Positions 1-8,520 of a DNA stretch of 31,815 nt are shown here, one piece after another. The stretch's first letter is position 1. Each line of letters begins with the position of its first letter. Source of the DNA: Desulfarculaceae bacterium (lineage in GTDB: Bacteria > Desulfobacterota > Desulfobacteria > Desulfobacterales > Desulfobacteraceae). The notes under the pieces were generated by a model. That model ran no database searches, had not been told where the DNA came from, and saw nothing but the letters and a program-made list of their open reading frames with translations. Where the stretch lies: the NCBI GenBank assembly GCA_021737205.1, contig JAIPEK010000002.1:1-31815 (forward strand), read 5' to 3'. The translations under genes were made by a program, and so were the position numbers.

Positions 1-590
1 AGGTGATTGCCCATCCGTATATATTCGACAGCAAATATTCCCGGATTCCATTTGGAACCGAAACCCGTCACTTTTACATCGGTGTTCCGTACAGACGGGA
101 GTTTCTTGAATCGGCTCTGGGCGCGGAATTTTCCATGAAAACGGGATATACGGAAATTGCACGTGGGGTGTGGTTTTCAGGGGAAGTTCCCCGCGAAACA
201 GCATTTGAAAAGCCGGACTCCTCTTTAATGGTCAAAAGGGAAGGGCGGTTTGTGGCGGACCCCATGCTGGACGATGCTTCCATGCTGGTGGAAACGGATT
301 CAGGCCCGGTGATCGTGGCCGGATGCGCCCATGCCGGAATTGTCAACGTGATGCATCATTTCAGGCAGAAAAGCGGGCATGATTCGTTTCATGCCGTCAT
401 CGGGGGAACGCATCTTGGATTTGCCGAAGAAGATGGGCGGCTTTTGAAAACCATGGATGCGTTCGAAGAGATGGGGCTGGATCTGGTTGCGGTCTCGCAC
501 TGCACCGGAAATGAAGCCGCAGCTTCCTGTTATAACCGGTTCAGGGAGAAGTTCGCGTTTGCCAATGCAGGATGGCGGATGAATTTCTAA
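1..590 (+). CDS. Metallo-beta-lactamase-fold metallohydrolase, 3' part (5' end outside window)
   Basis: Only about the last 195 residues are present; the reading frame is open to the window edge, and the first complete codon at base 3 (GTG) is probably internal. The segment resembles the C-terminal two thirds of the COG1237 MBL-fold family, often annotated as dihydropterin/ribofuranosylaminobenzene phosphate synthase-like. What I see is the core strand-turn GCAHAGIVNVM (about residues 106-116 of this piece), a later GGTHLG motif and a VSHCTG motif. These match the metal-ligand and histidine-bearing strands in the second half of the fold. The N-terminal HxHxDH metal site that would prove the family lies outside the window. 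The stop is 12 nt before the HDOD gene, so the two are probably co-transcribed. Substrate unknown. Confidence 0.75.
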   Translation, partial: VIAHPYIFDSKYSRIPFGTETRHFYIGVPYRREFLESALGAEFSMKTGYTEIARGVWFSGEVPRETAFEKPDSSLMVKREGRFVADPMLDDASMLVETDSGPVIVAGCAHAGIVNVMHHFRQKSGHDSFHAVIGGTHLGFAEEDGRLLKTMDAFEEMGLDLVAVSHCTGNEAAASCYNRFREKFAFANAGWRMNF

Positions 591-602
591 AAAGGCGGGC
601 AT

Positions 603-1958
603 GTGAAATCCTCAAAAAGAAAAAGCATCCTGGAAGGATTGACCCGGTCCCAGTACAAATCCTTTTATGACAATTCGGACATTATCGAATACAGGGCTGA
701 TCGTAAAGTCCTCCGGCAGGGGGAGCCGGATACCCGTCTTTTTATTGTGCTCACCGGCCGGTTCAGGGTGATGAAGAAGGAAGGGGAACGAACCCGGGTG
801 CGCGGGCATGTCCGGCAGGGGGATTTTTTCAACGAGGACGCGTTCATCGGAAGAAAGAAAAGTTCCGTTACGATCCAGGCGGCTGAAAATTCCTGTGTGA
901 TCCGGATCAGCCGTGCCGCCTTTAACCTTATGGACCCGGACATACGGTTGTATTTTTACCGGATGATTGCAAGAAAATCCGTTGTCAGGGCGGATCGAAT
1001 GGAAAGAGCCGGTTTTGAGGCGGAAAGCAAAAAACAGGCGCTCATTGACCAGAATCACGAACTTGCCGTTCGGAACGCCCAAGGGATTTACAGTTGCCGC
1101 TTTTTGAGCGAGCTGGTGAACAAAGTACCCAAGCTGCCCTCTTATGCGCTTTCGTTGACCGGCAAAATCAACGAGGGGTACATTTCCCCCCATGAAATCG
1201 CCGATGAGATCAAAAAACATCCTTCCCTTGCCGGGATTCTCCTGAAAACCATCAATTCATCCTATTACGGGATGCCGGGCAAGGTGGGCGATATTTCTTA
1301 TGCGGTAATGCTTCTGGGGTACAATGCCGTATCCCAGCTGGTGATCGCCGAGGGCATGAAGAAGGTTCTTCCGGACACCCCTTTGTTCCGGGACCTTTAC
1401 CAGCATTCCCTGGGGATTTCGTACATCACATATGAACTGTCCAAAGGGTTCCGGGCCGGAAAGCCGGTGATGCTCTCCACGGTCTGCATTTTACATGAAA
1501 CCGGACAGCTTGTGCTTCAGCTTTTGAAAGACAAGAATCCGCATCTGAAACCTCTGTTCGATTTGATCGACAGTGCGGTTCTCGGCCGGATGCTGCTGGA
1601 AAGCTGGCAGCTTCCCGATGGGATCTGTGATACGGTGGCGTATCTCTCGTATCCTTCGTTTTCCGCCCCGGACCGCATCCCGGAGCATATCAGGCAGAAT
1701 GTGGCTGTCATCTATATGGCCCACCTTTGTTATGACCATCTGAACGGCGAGGAGGAGGCCGGATCTTCCGATCTTTTTTATGATTCGTACCGCAAAACTC
1801 TGGGTATTGAGAATCTGCGGATTTCCGAGGTCATGAAAAAAGTGGTCATCCCCGGGATGCTCGGGAAAAAGAATCTGCCGGTGTTTCTTACCGAAAAAAT
1901 GAATGCGTATATCGATCGGAACGACCTGATCAAGACGTTTGTGGAATATCTGGTATGA
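603..1958 (+). CDS. cNMP-binding domain + HDOD domain signalling protein
   Basis: A 451-residue cytoplasmic protein with two recognisable parts. Residues about 15-120 form a cyclic-nucleotide-binding (Crp-type) beta-roll, with the glycine-rich turns LRQGEPDTRLFIVLTGRF and VRQGDFFNEDAF. A short linker leads into an HDOD domain at about 165-370, recognised by LPSYALSLTGKINEG, HPSLAGILLKTINSSYYG and the VMLLGYNAVSQLV stretch. HDOD proteins are HD-hydrolase relatives that usually lack a complete catalytic HD dyad and act in signal transduction. No DNA-binding helix-turn-helix follows the cNMP domain, so it is probably not a transcription factor. The start is GTG, 12 nt after the upstream stop, with weak purine-rich AGGCGGG before it. 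It lies between a hydrolase and a chemoreceptor. The ligand and output are unknown. Confidence 0.85.
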   Translation: MKSSKRKSILEGLTRSQYKSFYDNSDIIEYRADRKVLRQGEPDTRLFIVLTGRFRVMKKEGERTRVRGHVRQGDFFNEDAFIGRKKSSVTIQAAENSCVIRISRAAFNLMDPDIRLYFYRMIARKSVVRADRMERAGFEAESKKQALIDQNHELAVRNAQGIYSCRFLSELVNKVPKLPSYALSLTGKINEGYISPHEIADEIKKHPSLAGILLKTINSSYYGMPGKVGDISYAVMLLGYNAVSQLVIAEGMKKVLPDTPLFRDLYQHSLGISYITYELSKGFRAGKPVMLSTVCILHETGQLVLQLLKDKNPHLKPLFDLIDSAVLGRMLLESWQLPDGICDTVAYLSYPSFSAPDRIPEHIRQNVAVIYMAHLCYDHLNGEEEAGSSDLFYDSYRKTLGIENLRISEVMKKVVIPGMLGKKNLPVFLTEKMNAYIDRNDLIKTFVEYLV

Positions 1959-2000
1959 AAATTTTCATCAAAAAAACATGATTGTTTATTTCCGCCGCCC

Positions 2001-2029
2001 TTGACATCAGTCAGCGAAATCAGTACCGT
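2001..2029 (+). promoter_or_regulatory. Possible sigma70-like promoter of the chemoreceptor gene
   Basis: A perfect -35 hexamer TTGACA (2001-2006) is followed after 17 bases by TACCGT (2024-2029), which matches only three of six -10 positions. It lies in the 114-bp gap before the chemoreceptor start at 2073. Position and -35 are good, the -10 is poor. Confidence 0.3.
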
Positions 2030-2072
2030 CTATTTTCAGTTTGATTTGGAACCTTTTGCCGGGAGTATTCAT

Positions 2073-4178
2073 ATGAGCTTTAGAAACAAACTCGCCCTTC
2101 AAGCACTGGGGCTGATTATTTTCGTGGTCGCCGTCTCTTCGACGGCCGTATCCGTGATTGTACGGAACCAGTATGTGGATATTTCCACGGAATCCATTGA
2201 ACAGGCATTTATCATCATCCAGGATGATCTATACCATATGAAGGAGATGGCTCTGAGTACCGCACAGCAGGCGATTTCCTCGGCGGAACTCGCCAGTAAC
2301 CTGAAGTTGATGGATTCTTACCAGGGAAGTGACAATGTCACCCGGGGGGTGTTTACCTTCGAGTCCACCCTGCAGTCCCTTTACGGCACCATGCAGGCAA
2401 ATAACCTGTTCCGCGTGTCGGTGTACGACAAACAGGGTCGCCTTGTGGTTTTCCTGAAGAATCAGGCAAAAGGAACATTTGTCGGTTATGTGCTCCGGTA
2501 TGCCGACCGGGTGGAATATCGGCACGATACCGTGGGAAAAGAGGCTGCAATCTCCTTTGATCAGTTTGAAAAAGCGGACGAGTGGCCGCTTTCCAAATCC
2601 CTTTTGAAAGTGGCAGAACGGCCGGAAAAGGAGTGGGCGGGTTTCGTGCCGAACGACCGGCGCATTGAGCTTTCCGCCTGTGCAATCCCGAAAGTGGAGG
2701 TGTTCGACCCGAAGGCGAAAAAGCGGGTTCCCAAGCCAATAGGTATGCTGAAAACCAGCCGGCTGGTGGGAAAAAAGTTCGCCGAACGGATTTCTCTTTT
2801 CAGCGGCACGGATGTGATGGTGTTCGGTGCCGCCGGAAAAGGCGAAGGCTCACTTGACGGATACGGTGAAGTCGATCTGGACGGTGCAACCGGGCGGGGC
2901 CGTGCAAGAACCGTCGGAGACCGCCCGATTTTCATGGACGATGTGACGGTGAACGGCCAGACCTATGCCCGAGGCTTCATGCCCGTAAAGCAGGGTGACC
3001 GCACCATCGGTGCAGTGGCGTCCCTGTATTCCCACAAGATCATCAACAGCAATACCTTTCAGCTCATCAAATGGCTGGGCGTGGCAGGCATCGGGTGCGT
3101 GGTCCTGATCCTGCCGGTGGCGTTTCTTCTGGCCCGGACCGTGACACGGCCGATCACCACTGTGGTTTCCGGACTCAAGGATGTAGCCGAGGGGGAAGGG
3201 GATCTGACGCTTAGGCTGAATCTCAACCGGAAAGACGAGATCGGGCAGCTGGCGCACTGGTTTGACGTGTTTATGGGTCGCCTCGGGGATTTGATCCGGG
3301 ACATCGGTACCAATTCGGCCGAAGTGGACAAGGCGTCGGCCAACCTGCTGGATCTTTCCCGCTCTCTGGCAAAGGGGGCGGATGAAGCCAGAAACAAATC
3401 CGAGGGGATTACCGGCGAAGCCGAAGAAATGAATCAGAACATACTGTCCGTATCCGCAGCCATGGAGCAGGCGTCCACAAACCTCTCCAGTGTGGCCGCC
3501 TCCACCGATGAAATTGTTGCCACCATTGACGCCATTGTTCAGAATACGGAACAGGCGGCCGGTATTACCGACCGTGCCGGTACCCAGGCGGACAGTGCCT
3601 CGAAAAAGGTGGATGCACTGGGGAATTCCATAGAAGAGATCAACGTGGTTACCGAAACCATAACCGAAATCTCGGAACAGACCAATCTTCTGGCGCTTAA
3701 CGCCACCATTGAGGCGGCAAGGGCGGGTGAGGCCGGAAAAGGCTTTGCCGTGGTGGCCAATGAAATCAAGGACCTGGCGGGTCAGACCAGTGAAGCCACC
3801 GGCAAGATCAAGGAAACCATCCAGAGAATCCAGTCCATTTCCGGGGAAACCGTTGACGAGATCGGAAAGATTCCGGAGGTCATCAAACAGATCGACGAAA
3901 TCGTCGGCAAAATCTCCACCGCAATGGAGGAACAGTCCCACACCACCAAAGAGATCTCAGCCAATGCCACCCAGGTATCCGAAGCCATCTCCGAAGTGAA
4001 CCAGAAGGTGTCTTTGAGTACCGAAGCTACCGGCCGGATCACTGCAAACATCGGGGATCTCAACCAGAGTACCGGAAACATTGCCGAAGGGTCCGGGCAG
4101 GTGGAAAAGAGCACGGGAGAACTTTCCGAACTTTCCAGGACCCTCAAGGAACTTGTGGAAAAATTCAAGGTGGATTAA
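2073..4178 (+). CDS. Methyl-accepting chemotaxis protein
   Basis: A 701-residue transmembrane chemoreceptor. The N-terminus has a membrane helix at about residues 8-30. A periplasmic sensor region of about 300 residues follows, probably of the Cache type, then a second helix near 331-353 and a HAMP segment. The long cytoplasmic coiled coil has the near-invariant hairpin tip: EQTNLLALNATIEAARAGE, followed by GKGFAVVANEIKDLA. It would pass signals to CheA/CheW, neither of which is in the window. I chose ATG 2073 because GGGAG lies 8 bases upstream and the protein then begins directly with a membrane anchor; an in-frame TTG at 2001 would add 24 residues lacking membrane-protein character and overlaps a -35-like TTGACA. 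The stop overlaps the stop of the convergent rsmE by a few bases. The ligand cannot be told. Confidence 0.93.
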   Translation: MSFRNKLALQALGLIIFVVAVSSTAVSVIVRNQYVDISTESIEQAFIIIQDDLYHMKEMALSTAQQAISSAELASNLKLMDSYQGSDNVTRGVFTFESTLQSLYGTMQANNLFRVSVYDKQGRLVVFLKNQAKGTFVGYVLRYADRVEYRHDTVGKEAAISFDQFEKADEWPLSKSLLKVAERPEKEWAGFVPNDRRIELSACAIPKVEVFDPKAKKRVPKPIGMLKTSRLVGKKFAERISLFSGTDVMVFGAAGKGEGSLDGYGEVDLDGATGRGRARTVGDRPIFMDDVTVNGQTYARGFMPVKQGDRTIGAVASLYSHKIINSNTFQLIKWLGVAGIGCVVLILPVAFLLARTVTRPITTVVSGLKDVAEGEGDLTLRLNLNRKDEIGQLAHWFDVFMGRLGDLIRDIGTNSAEVDKASANLLDLSRSLAKGADEARNKSEGITGEAEEMNQNILSVSAAMEQASTNLSSVAASTDEIVATIDAIVQNTEQAAGITDRAGTQADSASKKVDALGNSIEEINVVTETITEISEQTNLLALNATIEAARAGEAGKGFAVVANEIKDLAGQTSEATGKIKETIQRIQSISGETVDEIGKIPEVIKQIDEIVGKISTAMEEQSHTTKEISANATQVSEAISEVNQKVSLSTEATGRITANIGDLNQSTGNIAEGSGQVEKSTGELSELSRTLKELVEKFKVD

Positions 4179-4903
4179 AACAGGCCGGAAAACAGTCTGG
4201 AGGCGATGAAAGGGATCGTCGTCTCCACCCGTAAAATCCTTTTGCCAAGCGCTGCCGTCTGAAATCCCTGCTCCTCGAGCGTTTCAATCTCAAGATCGAT
4301 GAAACCGCCTTCCGGGCCGACCGCGCAGGTGACCGGTTCCTGGACGTTTGAGGGAAACCGGTTCGAGGTTTTGGGATGGGCCACAAACCGGCGGGTGTCA
4401 CTGGCTATTTCCGGCAGTTCGTTTTTCACAAAACCGGTAAAAAACCGCCTTTGGTGAATTTCGGGCATCATGGTGTCTCCGGCCTGCTCGAGCCCGGAGA
4501 CCAGTGCCTTTGCAATGGATTCCTCTGATAGAACCGGACTTTGCCAGAAGCTTTTTTCCACCCGCCATGAATTGATCAGATACAGGGATTTAATACCCAG
4601 GGAGGTGGCCGACTCAAGGATGCGTCTGAGCATTTTGGGCCTTGGAACCGCCAGTATAAGGTTCATCGGCAGCGGGGCCGGGGGAGGCGAGTCAAGATGG
4701 ACCGCCAGTTGAACCGATTCGCCGGTGACCCCGGTGATCAATCCTTTTCCGGTATTCCCGTTTATCATTCCGCAAAAAAGTTCATCCCCGACACGGGCCC
4801 GGATGGTTCCCAGGATATGGGCGGCCCTCCTGTCCGTGAGAAGCACGTATCCGGGAGCTTCAAAATCGGATTCCCGGAGCAGCACGATATTCATGTGGCA
4901 CAC
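4175..4903 (-). CDS. rsmE: 16S rRNA (uracil1498-N3)-methyltransferase RsmE
   Basis: A 242-residue SPOUT-class methyltransferase that methylates U1498 of 16S rRNA using SAM. The C-terminal trefoil-knot signature is clear: AVGPEGGFIDLEIETLEEQG followed by LGKRILRVETT. The N-terminal PUA-like RNA-binding part includes the segment DRRAAHILGTIRARVGD. Length fits the family (about 240-250). The start taken is GTG 4903 with AAGGA about 6 bases upstream; ATG 4894 (MNIVLLRE) is a plausible alternative. It is the last gene of the prfC-serC-serA-oxidase-rsmE run, 8 nt behind the oxidase stop. Its 3' end overlaps that of the convergent chemoreceptor gene, with no terminator hairpin visible between them. 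Confidence 0.93.
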   Translation of the reverse strand: MCHMNIVLLRESDFEAPGYVLLTDRRAAHILGTIRARVGDELFCGMINGNTGKGLITGVTGESVQLAVHLDSPPPAPLPMNLILAVPRPKMLRRILESATSLGIKSLYLINSWRVEKSFWQSPVLSEESIAKALVSGLEQAGDTMMPEIHQRRFFTGFVKNELPEIASDTRRFVAHPKTSNRFPSNVQEPVTCAVGPEGGFIDLEIETLEEQGFQTAALGKRILRVETTIPFIASRLFSGLF

Positions 4904-4911
4904 TGATCCTT

Positions 4912-7900
4912 TTAAAACTGGATCACGGTCGACTGCCGGACCAGATCTTCCAGTTCAAGCTGCCATCGGGGTCCGCCGATCCGGGCGGCAAGCTCCACGG
5001 AGAGGTGAACCGGGTCGATCTCTGCCGAATCACAGCGGCCGAGTCCCTGCAGACAGGAGGGGCAGTTGGTGAGAATTCTTTTGACACCGTCACGGCTTTT
5101 CCTGAATTCATCAATGGCGGACCGTTTCCGCTTCAGCATGGAATCGGTGATGTCCGGCCTTGACATGGCCATGGTCCCGGCTTCCGAACAGCAGTAGGGG
5201 ATAGCGTGTACGTCGGCCCCGGTTCCGGTCCGGATGATTTCTTCTCCCCGGCCTTCCATGGAGTCATGGCACGGAGCATGGTACATGAATTCTCCGTCCA
5301 TGGATACGGATGGTTCCGTCTCCAAGGCAAAGGCGCTGACATCTTTGATTCTGCAGTTGAAGATCGTCCCGGCATCCAGATTTTCCAGAGATTCTTTACA
5401 GGTGCCGCAGCTGACCACGCAGGCGGTGAAATCCAGATCGTTGAACATCTGCTGGATCTGCGAGAGGATAATGGTGTCCCGCAGCGAAATGTGGTTGAAC
5501 CGTTCCTTGCTTGCGTTGATCCGGGCTGGAAAACCGCAGCACAGGAACGGCGGGGGCAGAATCACCCGGGCGCCTCGTTTCAACAGAAGATACAACGATG
5601 CTTTGCCGATATCGGAAAAGAGCCTTTCGCTGCCGCAGCCTGGAAAGTAGAATACATTGAATTTCGGCTCGAAGGACGGTTCCGCCAGAACGGCCTGGTT
5701 GGCTTCGCATTTCGGCAGTATCGAATGCATCGGCCGGCTGTTGATAACCGGCAGCTCAGTCTTGAAAAGAATAAACGGTTTTTTCTGTTTATACCCGTTG
5801 ATGTCGGGCAGCTTTGCCAGCACCTTTGATCCGGCTCTCTGGACCCGGCTGCCTGTGTTGACGATCAGGTACCTCAGGACCCTGTTGGCCAGGCGGTTCC
5901 GGGAAGTCAGGTATTGAAGGGTGAGGCTTGTGATCCAGGAAGTGTGCTTGAACTGATTTTCCGCAAGAATTTCCCGCTCGATGATCGAGACTTTCCCCGA
6001 ATCGATATTCACCGGGCATTTTTCAAGGCATTTGCGGCAAGTGGTGCAGTGGTCCGCAATTTCTTCCAGATACTTGAGGATCCGGAATCGGGTGGAATGG
6101 GTGCGCTGGGTGATATACAAAAGCGCCTCGATCAGGGACGCCACAGCCAGTATTTTGTTTCTCGGATGAAAAAACAGGTTCTGGCCGGGGAAAAATACAG
6201 GGCAGTCCCTCTTGCACCGACCGCACCTGACGCAGTTGGCGATCTCCAGGGCAAGAGTCCCCAGCGACCCCCTCCTGAGGATGTTGGCTTCCAGCTCCAG
6301 AAGGTTGAAAGAAGGGGTGAAGACCTTGTCAATAATGTCCGCCCTGGAGAGTTTAAAGGGATTCATGATCCGGTCGGGATCCACTTTGCCACGGTACTCT
6401 TCCAGCTCTTCAATCCTGCTTTCAGGCAGATGGCGGAACTTGGTGATCCCGATGCCGTGTTCTCCGCTCACGACGCCGTTGAACCCGACGGCTTTTTCCA
6501 TGATGCGGTCCGCAGTGCGGGCGGCCCGTTCCATCATTTCCCGGTCATTGGACATGACCGGTATGTTCACATGGACGTTCCCGTCGCCTGCGTGCATATG
6601 TGTGGCGATGACGATCAGCCGGGAGAGAGTCTGCTTGTGAATTTTTTTTATGTTTTCGCTGACCAGGGTGTAACCGCGCATGATTTCCAGAAGTTCCTCA
6701 ACGAAACTGTTGGACCGGATTTCTTCTTCGAGTTTGTCCCGGTCAGCATTGTTAACCGCGGCCCGGGCGATACCGGCCATATCCCCGGCAAGGTTGACCT
6801 TGGCTTTGAGCCATTCGGAGTCCTCAAGGGGTTCCGCGGTTTCGAGATAGTCCATGATATTGTCGATGATGCTGCAGCAGGTCACCCGTTTTTCATCGAT
6901 GTTGTATCTGTCCACATACTCGGCAAAATCGGCCAGTGCATCAATGGGCAGAACGATGTCCTCGTTGAGTTTGAATGCGTTGGTTCTCGAAGCGATGGCC
7001 CCCAGCCTTTTGCGGTCCCGCCAGAACCGCTCGGCTTCCCGGTCGTCTTTTGCCGTGGTGGCTTCGGTCCGGTCATACGGGGCAAGAATTTGGTACAGGC
7101 GAGCCATGCCTTCTTCCAGAAGAACCGGGTCGTCCGAAACCATATCCAGAAGGAGGACCGCTTTGAGGCGGCCGGTACCGGCAGCCTTTGCCTTGTAATC
7201 AATTGCCTTGATATACTCATCATCAAAGTGCTCCAGTGCGATCAGGCAGGGCTCTTTCTCTTTGTCCCGGAACGCAGTGGAAATGGAACGGATCACCTTT
7301 CCGGCCTCGGTGAGGTCGTTGCCGAAAAATTCAATGCATACGGTCTTTTTCAGTTTGAAAGCCCTGTGAAGGATAAATGTGGCTGATGTGATGATTCCGT
7401 CGCACCCTTCTTTCTGGATGCCGGGCAGGCCCTTGAGAACTTTATTGGTCACATCCTTTCCCAGGCCCGGTTTCCGGATTTCTTCCCCGGTCAGGGTCAC
7501 CGTCTGCACGAGATGCCCGTCTTCGTCGCTGATATTGAAGACCACCGTATCCTCGGGCATGATCTTGCTGCCCGGATGCTCCTGCCGTTCGATGGTCAAA
7601 ATCCGGCCTGAGGGCATGACCATGTTGTACGAGAGGATGTTGTCAAGGGCGGTGCCCCAGAGTACGGCGGTTTTGCCGCCCGCGTTCTCCGAGATATTCC
7701 CGCCGATGGTGGAGGCCCAGGCACTGGTGGGATCGGTGGCAAAAACCAGGCCCCGCTCTTTTGCATGCTTCATGGCATCTTCCGTGATCACGCCGGCTTC
7801 AAGATCCACGCAGAAGACATCTTTCCCCTGCCGGTTCCGGCGCTGTTCAATCGGGCCGATTCGGTTGAGTTTTTCCGTGTTGACCATGATACAGTCTCCG

Positions 7901-8514
7901 GCAAGGGGAGTCGCTCCGCCGGTCAGGCCGGTGCCGCCTCCCCTGGGAATCATCTTCATGCCGGATTTGTTCATGACCTTTACCAGTGCGGCCACCCGGG
8001 ATTCCGAAGACGGCCGGACCACGGCTGCCGGAAGGTGAAGTCGCCAGTCGGTGGCGTCCGTGGCATGGGTCGTGATGCTGAACGGGTCGAAATAAATGTT
8101 GTCCTTGCCCACCACCGGAGAAAGGGTTCTGGTGATTTTCCGCTGACGGGTCGAGGCGGTCTGTATTTTTTTGAAAAGCGTTTTCCTGTATTCCCCGCAC
8201 CGGTCCACCACGTGGGCTACATCCTTGTCGCAGGTGTTCTCCCGGATGACGGCAAGGTCCTTTTCGAATGTCGAAAAAAGTCTGCGCCGCTCTTCGGGAT
8301 TATCCACAAGCTCCTGGAATATGAAGGGGTTACGTTCAATCATGAACATATCCCCCATGAACCGGTTCAAAAGGCGGGCCGATCTGCCGGTGGACCTGCG
8401 CGGTCTCAGTTTTTCAAATGTGCGGACCATCTCCGGCCCGAAAAGATGTTCGATAACCTGTTTGTCAACCGCTGACGTATAGTTGTAAGGGATTTCCCTG
8501 TCGCTTTGTTCCAT
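4912..8514 (-). CDS. Fused FAD-binding oxidase / ferredoxin / CCG-domain Fe-S oxidoreductase (DUF3683 type; candidate D-2-hydroxyacid dehydrogenase)
   Basis: A 1200-residue three-part protein. An N-terminal DUF3683-like region begins REIPYNYTSAVD, as is usual for this family and supporting the start. Next comes a GlcD-type FAD domain with PRGGGTGLTGG (about 195-205) and a C-terminal oxidase part carrying ATHMHAGDGNVHVN and SGEHGIGITK, the metal/substrate and FAD motifs of D-lactate and D-2-hydroxyglutarate dehydrogenases. Two 4Fe-4S motifs follow (CVRCGRCKRDCP near 770, CTTCRKCLEKCP near 835), then two CCG-type cysteine-rich repeats (FYFPGCG...LCCGFP; HAPCHDS...CCSEAG). Such fusions oxidise D-2-hydroxyacids and pass electrons to an Fe-S or quinone acceptor. 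It starts 6 nt after serA without a visible ribosome-binding site, suggesting coupling. That context favours D-2-hydroxyglutarate as substrate (inference); D-lactate or glycolate are alternatives. Confidence 0.9.
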   Translation of the reverse strand: MEQSDREIPYNYTSAVDKQVIEHLFGPEMVRTFEKLRPRRSTGRSARLLNRFMGDMFMIERNPFIFQELVDNPEERRRLFSTFEKDLAVIRENTCDKDVAHVVDRCGEYRKTLFKKIQTASTRQRKITRTLSPVVGKDNIYFDPFSITTHATDATDWRLHLPAAVVRPSSESRVAALVKVMNKSGMKMIPRGGGTGLTGGATPLAGDCIMVNTEKLNRIGPIEQRRNRQGKDVFCVDLEAGVITEDAMKHAKERGLVFATDPTSAWASTIGGNISENAGGKTAVLWGTALDNILSYNMVMPSGRILTIERQEHPGSKIMPEDTVVFNISDEDGHLVQTVTLTGEEIRKPGLGKDVTNKVLKGLPGIQKEGCDGIITSATFILHRAFKLKKTVCIEFFGNDLTEAGKVIRSISTAFRDKEKEPCLIALEHFDDEYIKAIDYKAKAAGTGRLKAVLLLDMVSDDPVLLEEGMARLYQILAPYDRTEATTAKDDREAERFWRDRKRLGAIASRTNAFKLNEDIVLPIDALADFAEYVDRYNIDEKRVTCCSIIDNIMDYLETAEPLEDSEWLKAKVNLAGDMAGIARAAVNNADRDKLEEEIRSNSFVEELLEIMRGYTLVSENIKKIHKQTLSRLIVIATHMHAGDGNVHVNIPVMSNDREMMERAARTADRIMEKAVGFNGVVSGEHGIGITKFRHLPESRIEELEEYRGKVDPDRIMNPFKLSRADIIDKVFTPSFNLLELEANILRRGSLGTLALEIANCVRCGRCKRDCPVFFPGQNLFFHPRNKILAVASLIEALLYITQRTHSTRFRILKYLEEIADHCTTCRKCLEKCPVNIDSGKVSIIEREILAENQFKHTSWITSLTLQYLTSRNRLANRVLRYLIVNTGSRVQRAGSKVLAKLPDINGYKQKKPFILFKTELPVINSRPMHSILPKCEANQAVLAEPSFEPKFNVFYFPGCGSERLFSDIGKASLYLLLKRGARVILPPPFLCCGFPARINASKERFNHISLRDTIILSQIQQMFNDLDFTACVVSCGTCKESLENLDAGTIFNCRIKDVSAFALETEPSVSMDGEFMYHAPCHDSMEGRGEEIIRTGTGADVHAIPYCCSEAGTMAMSRPDITDSMLKRKRSAIDEFRKSRDGVKRILTNCPSCLQGLGRCDSAEIDPVHLSVELAARIGGPRWQLELEDLVRQSTVIQF

Positions 8515-8520
8515 TATATT

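Noticed and set aside
2049..2062. Sigma54-like promoter (GG and GC elements) before the chemoreceptor gene
   Set aside because: The GG and GC dinucleotides are 8 bases apart rather than the required 10, and the flanking consensus is poor.
5914..7386. A 490-codon plus-strand open frame inside the FAD/Fe-S oxidase gene
   Set aside because: It is antisense to a gene with clear domains, its translation is rich in G, F, D and H as expected from a mirrored GC-biased third codon position, and no family is recognisable. The same applies to long antisense frames opposite the chemoreceptor (2850-3941), serA (9268-10335), serC (10206-11204), the kinase (13640-14953), fdhA (17335-18555), the RnfB fusion (21065-22054) and ftsA (29470-30555).
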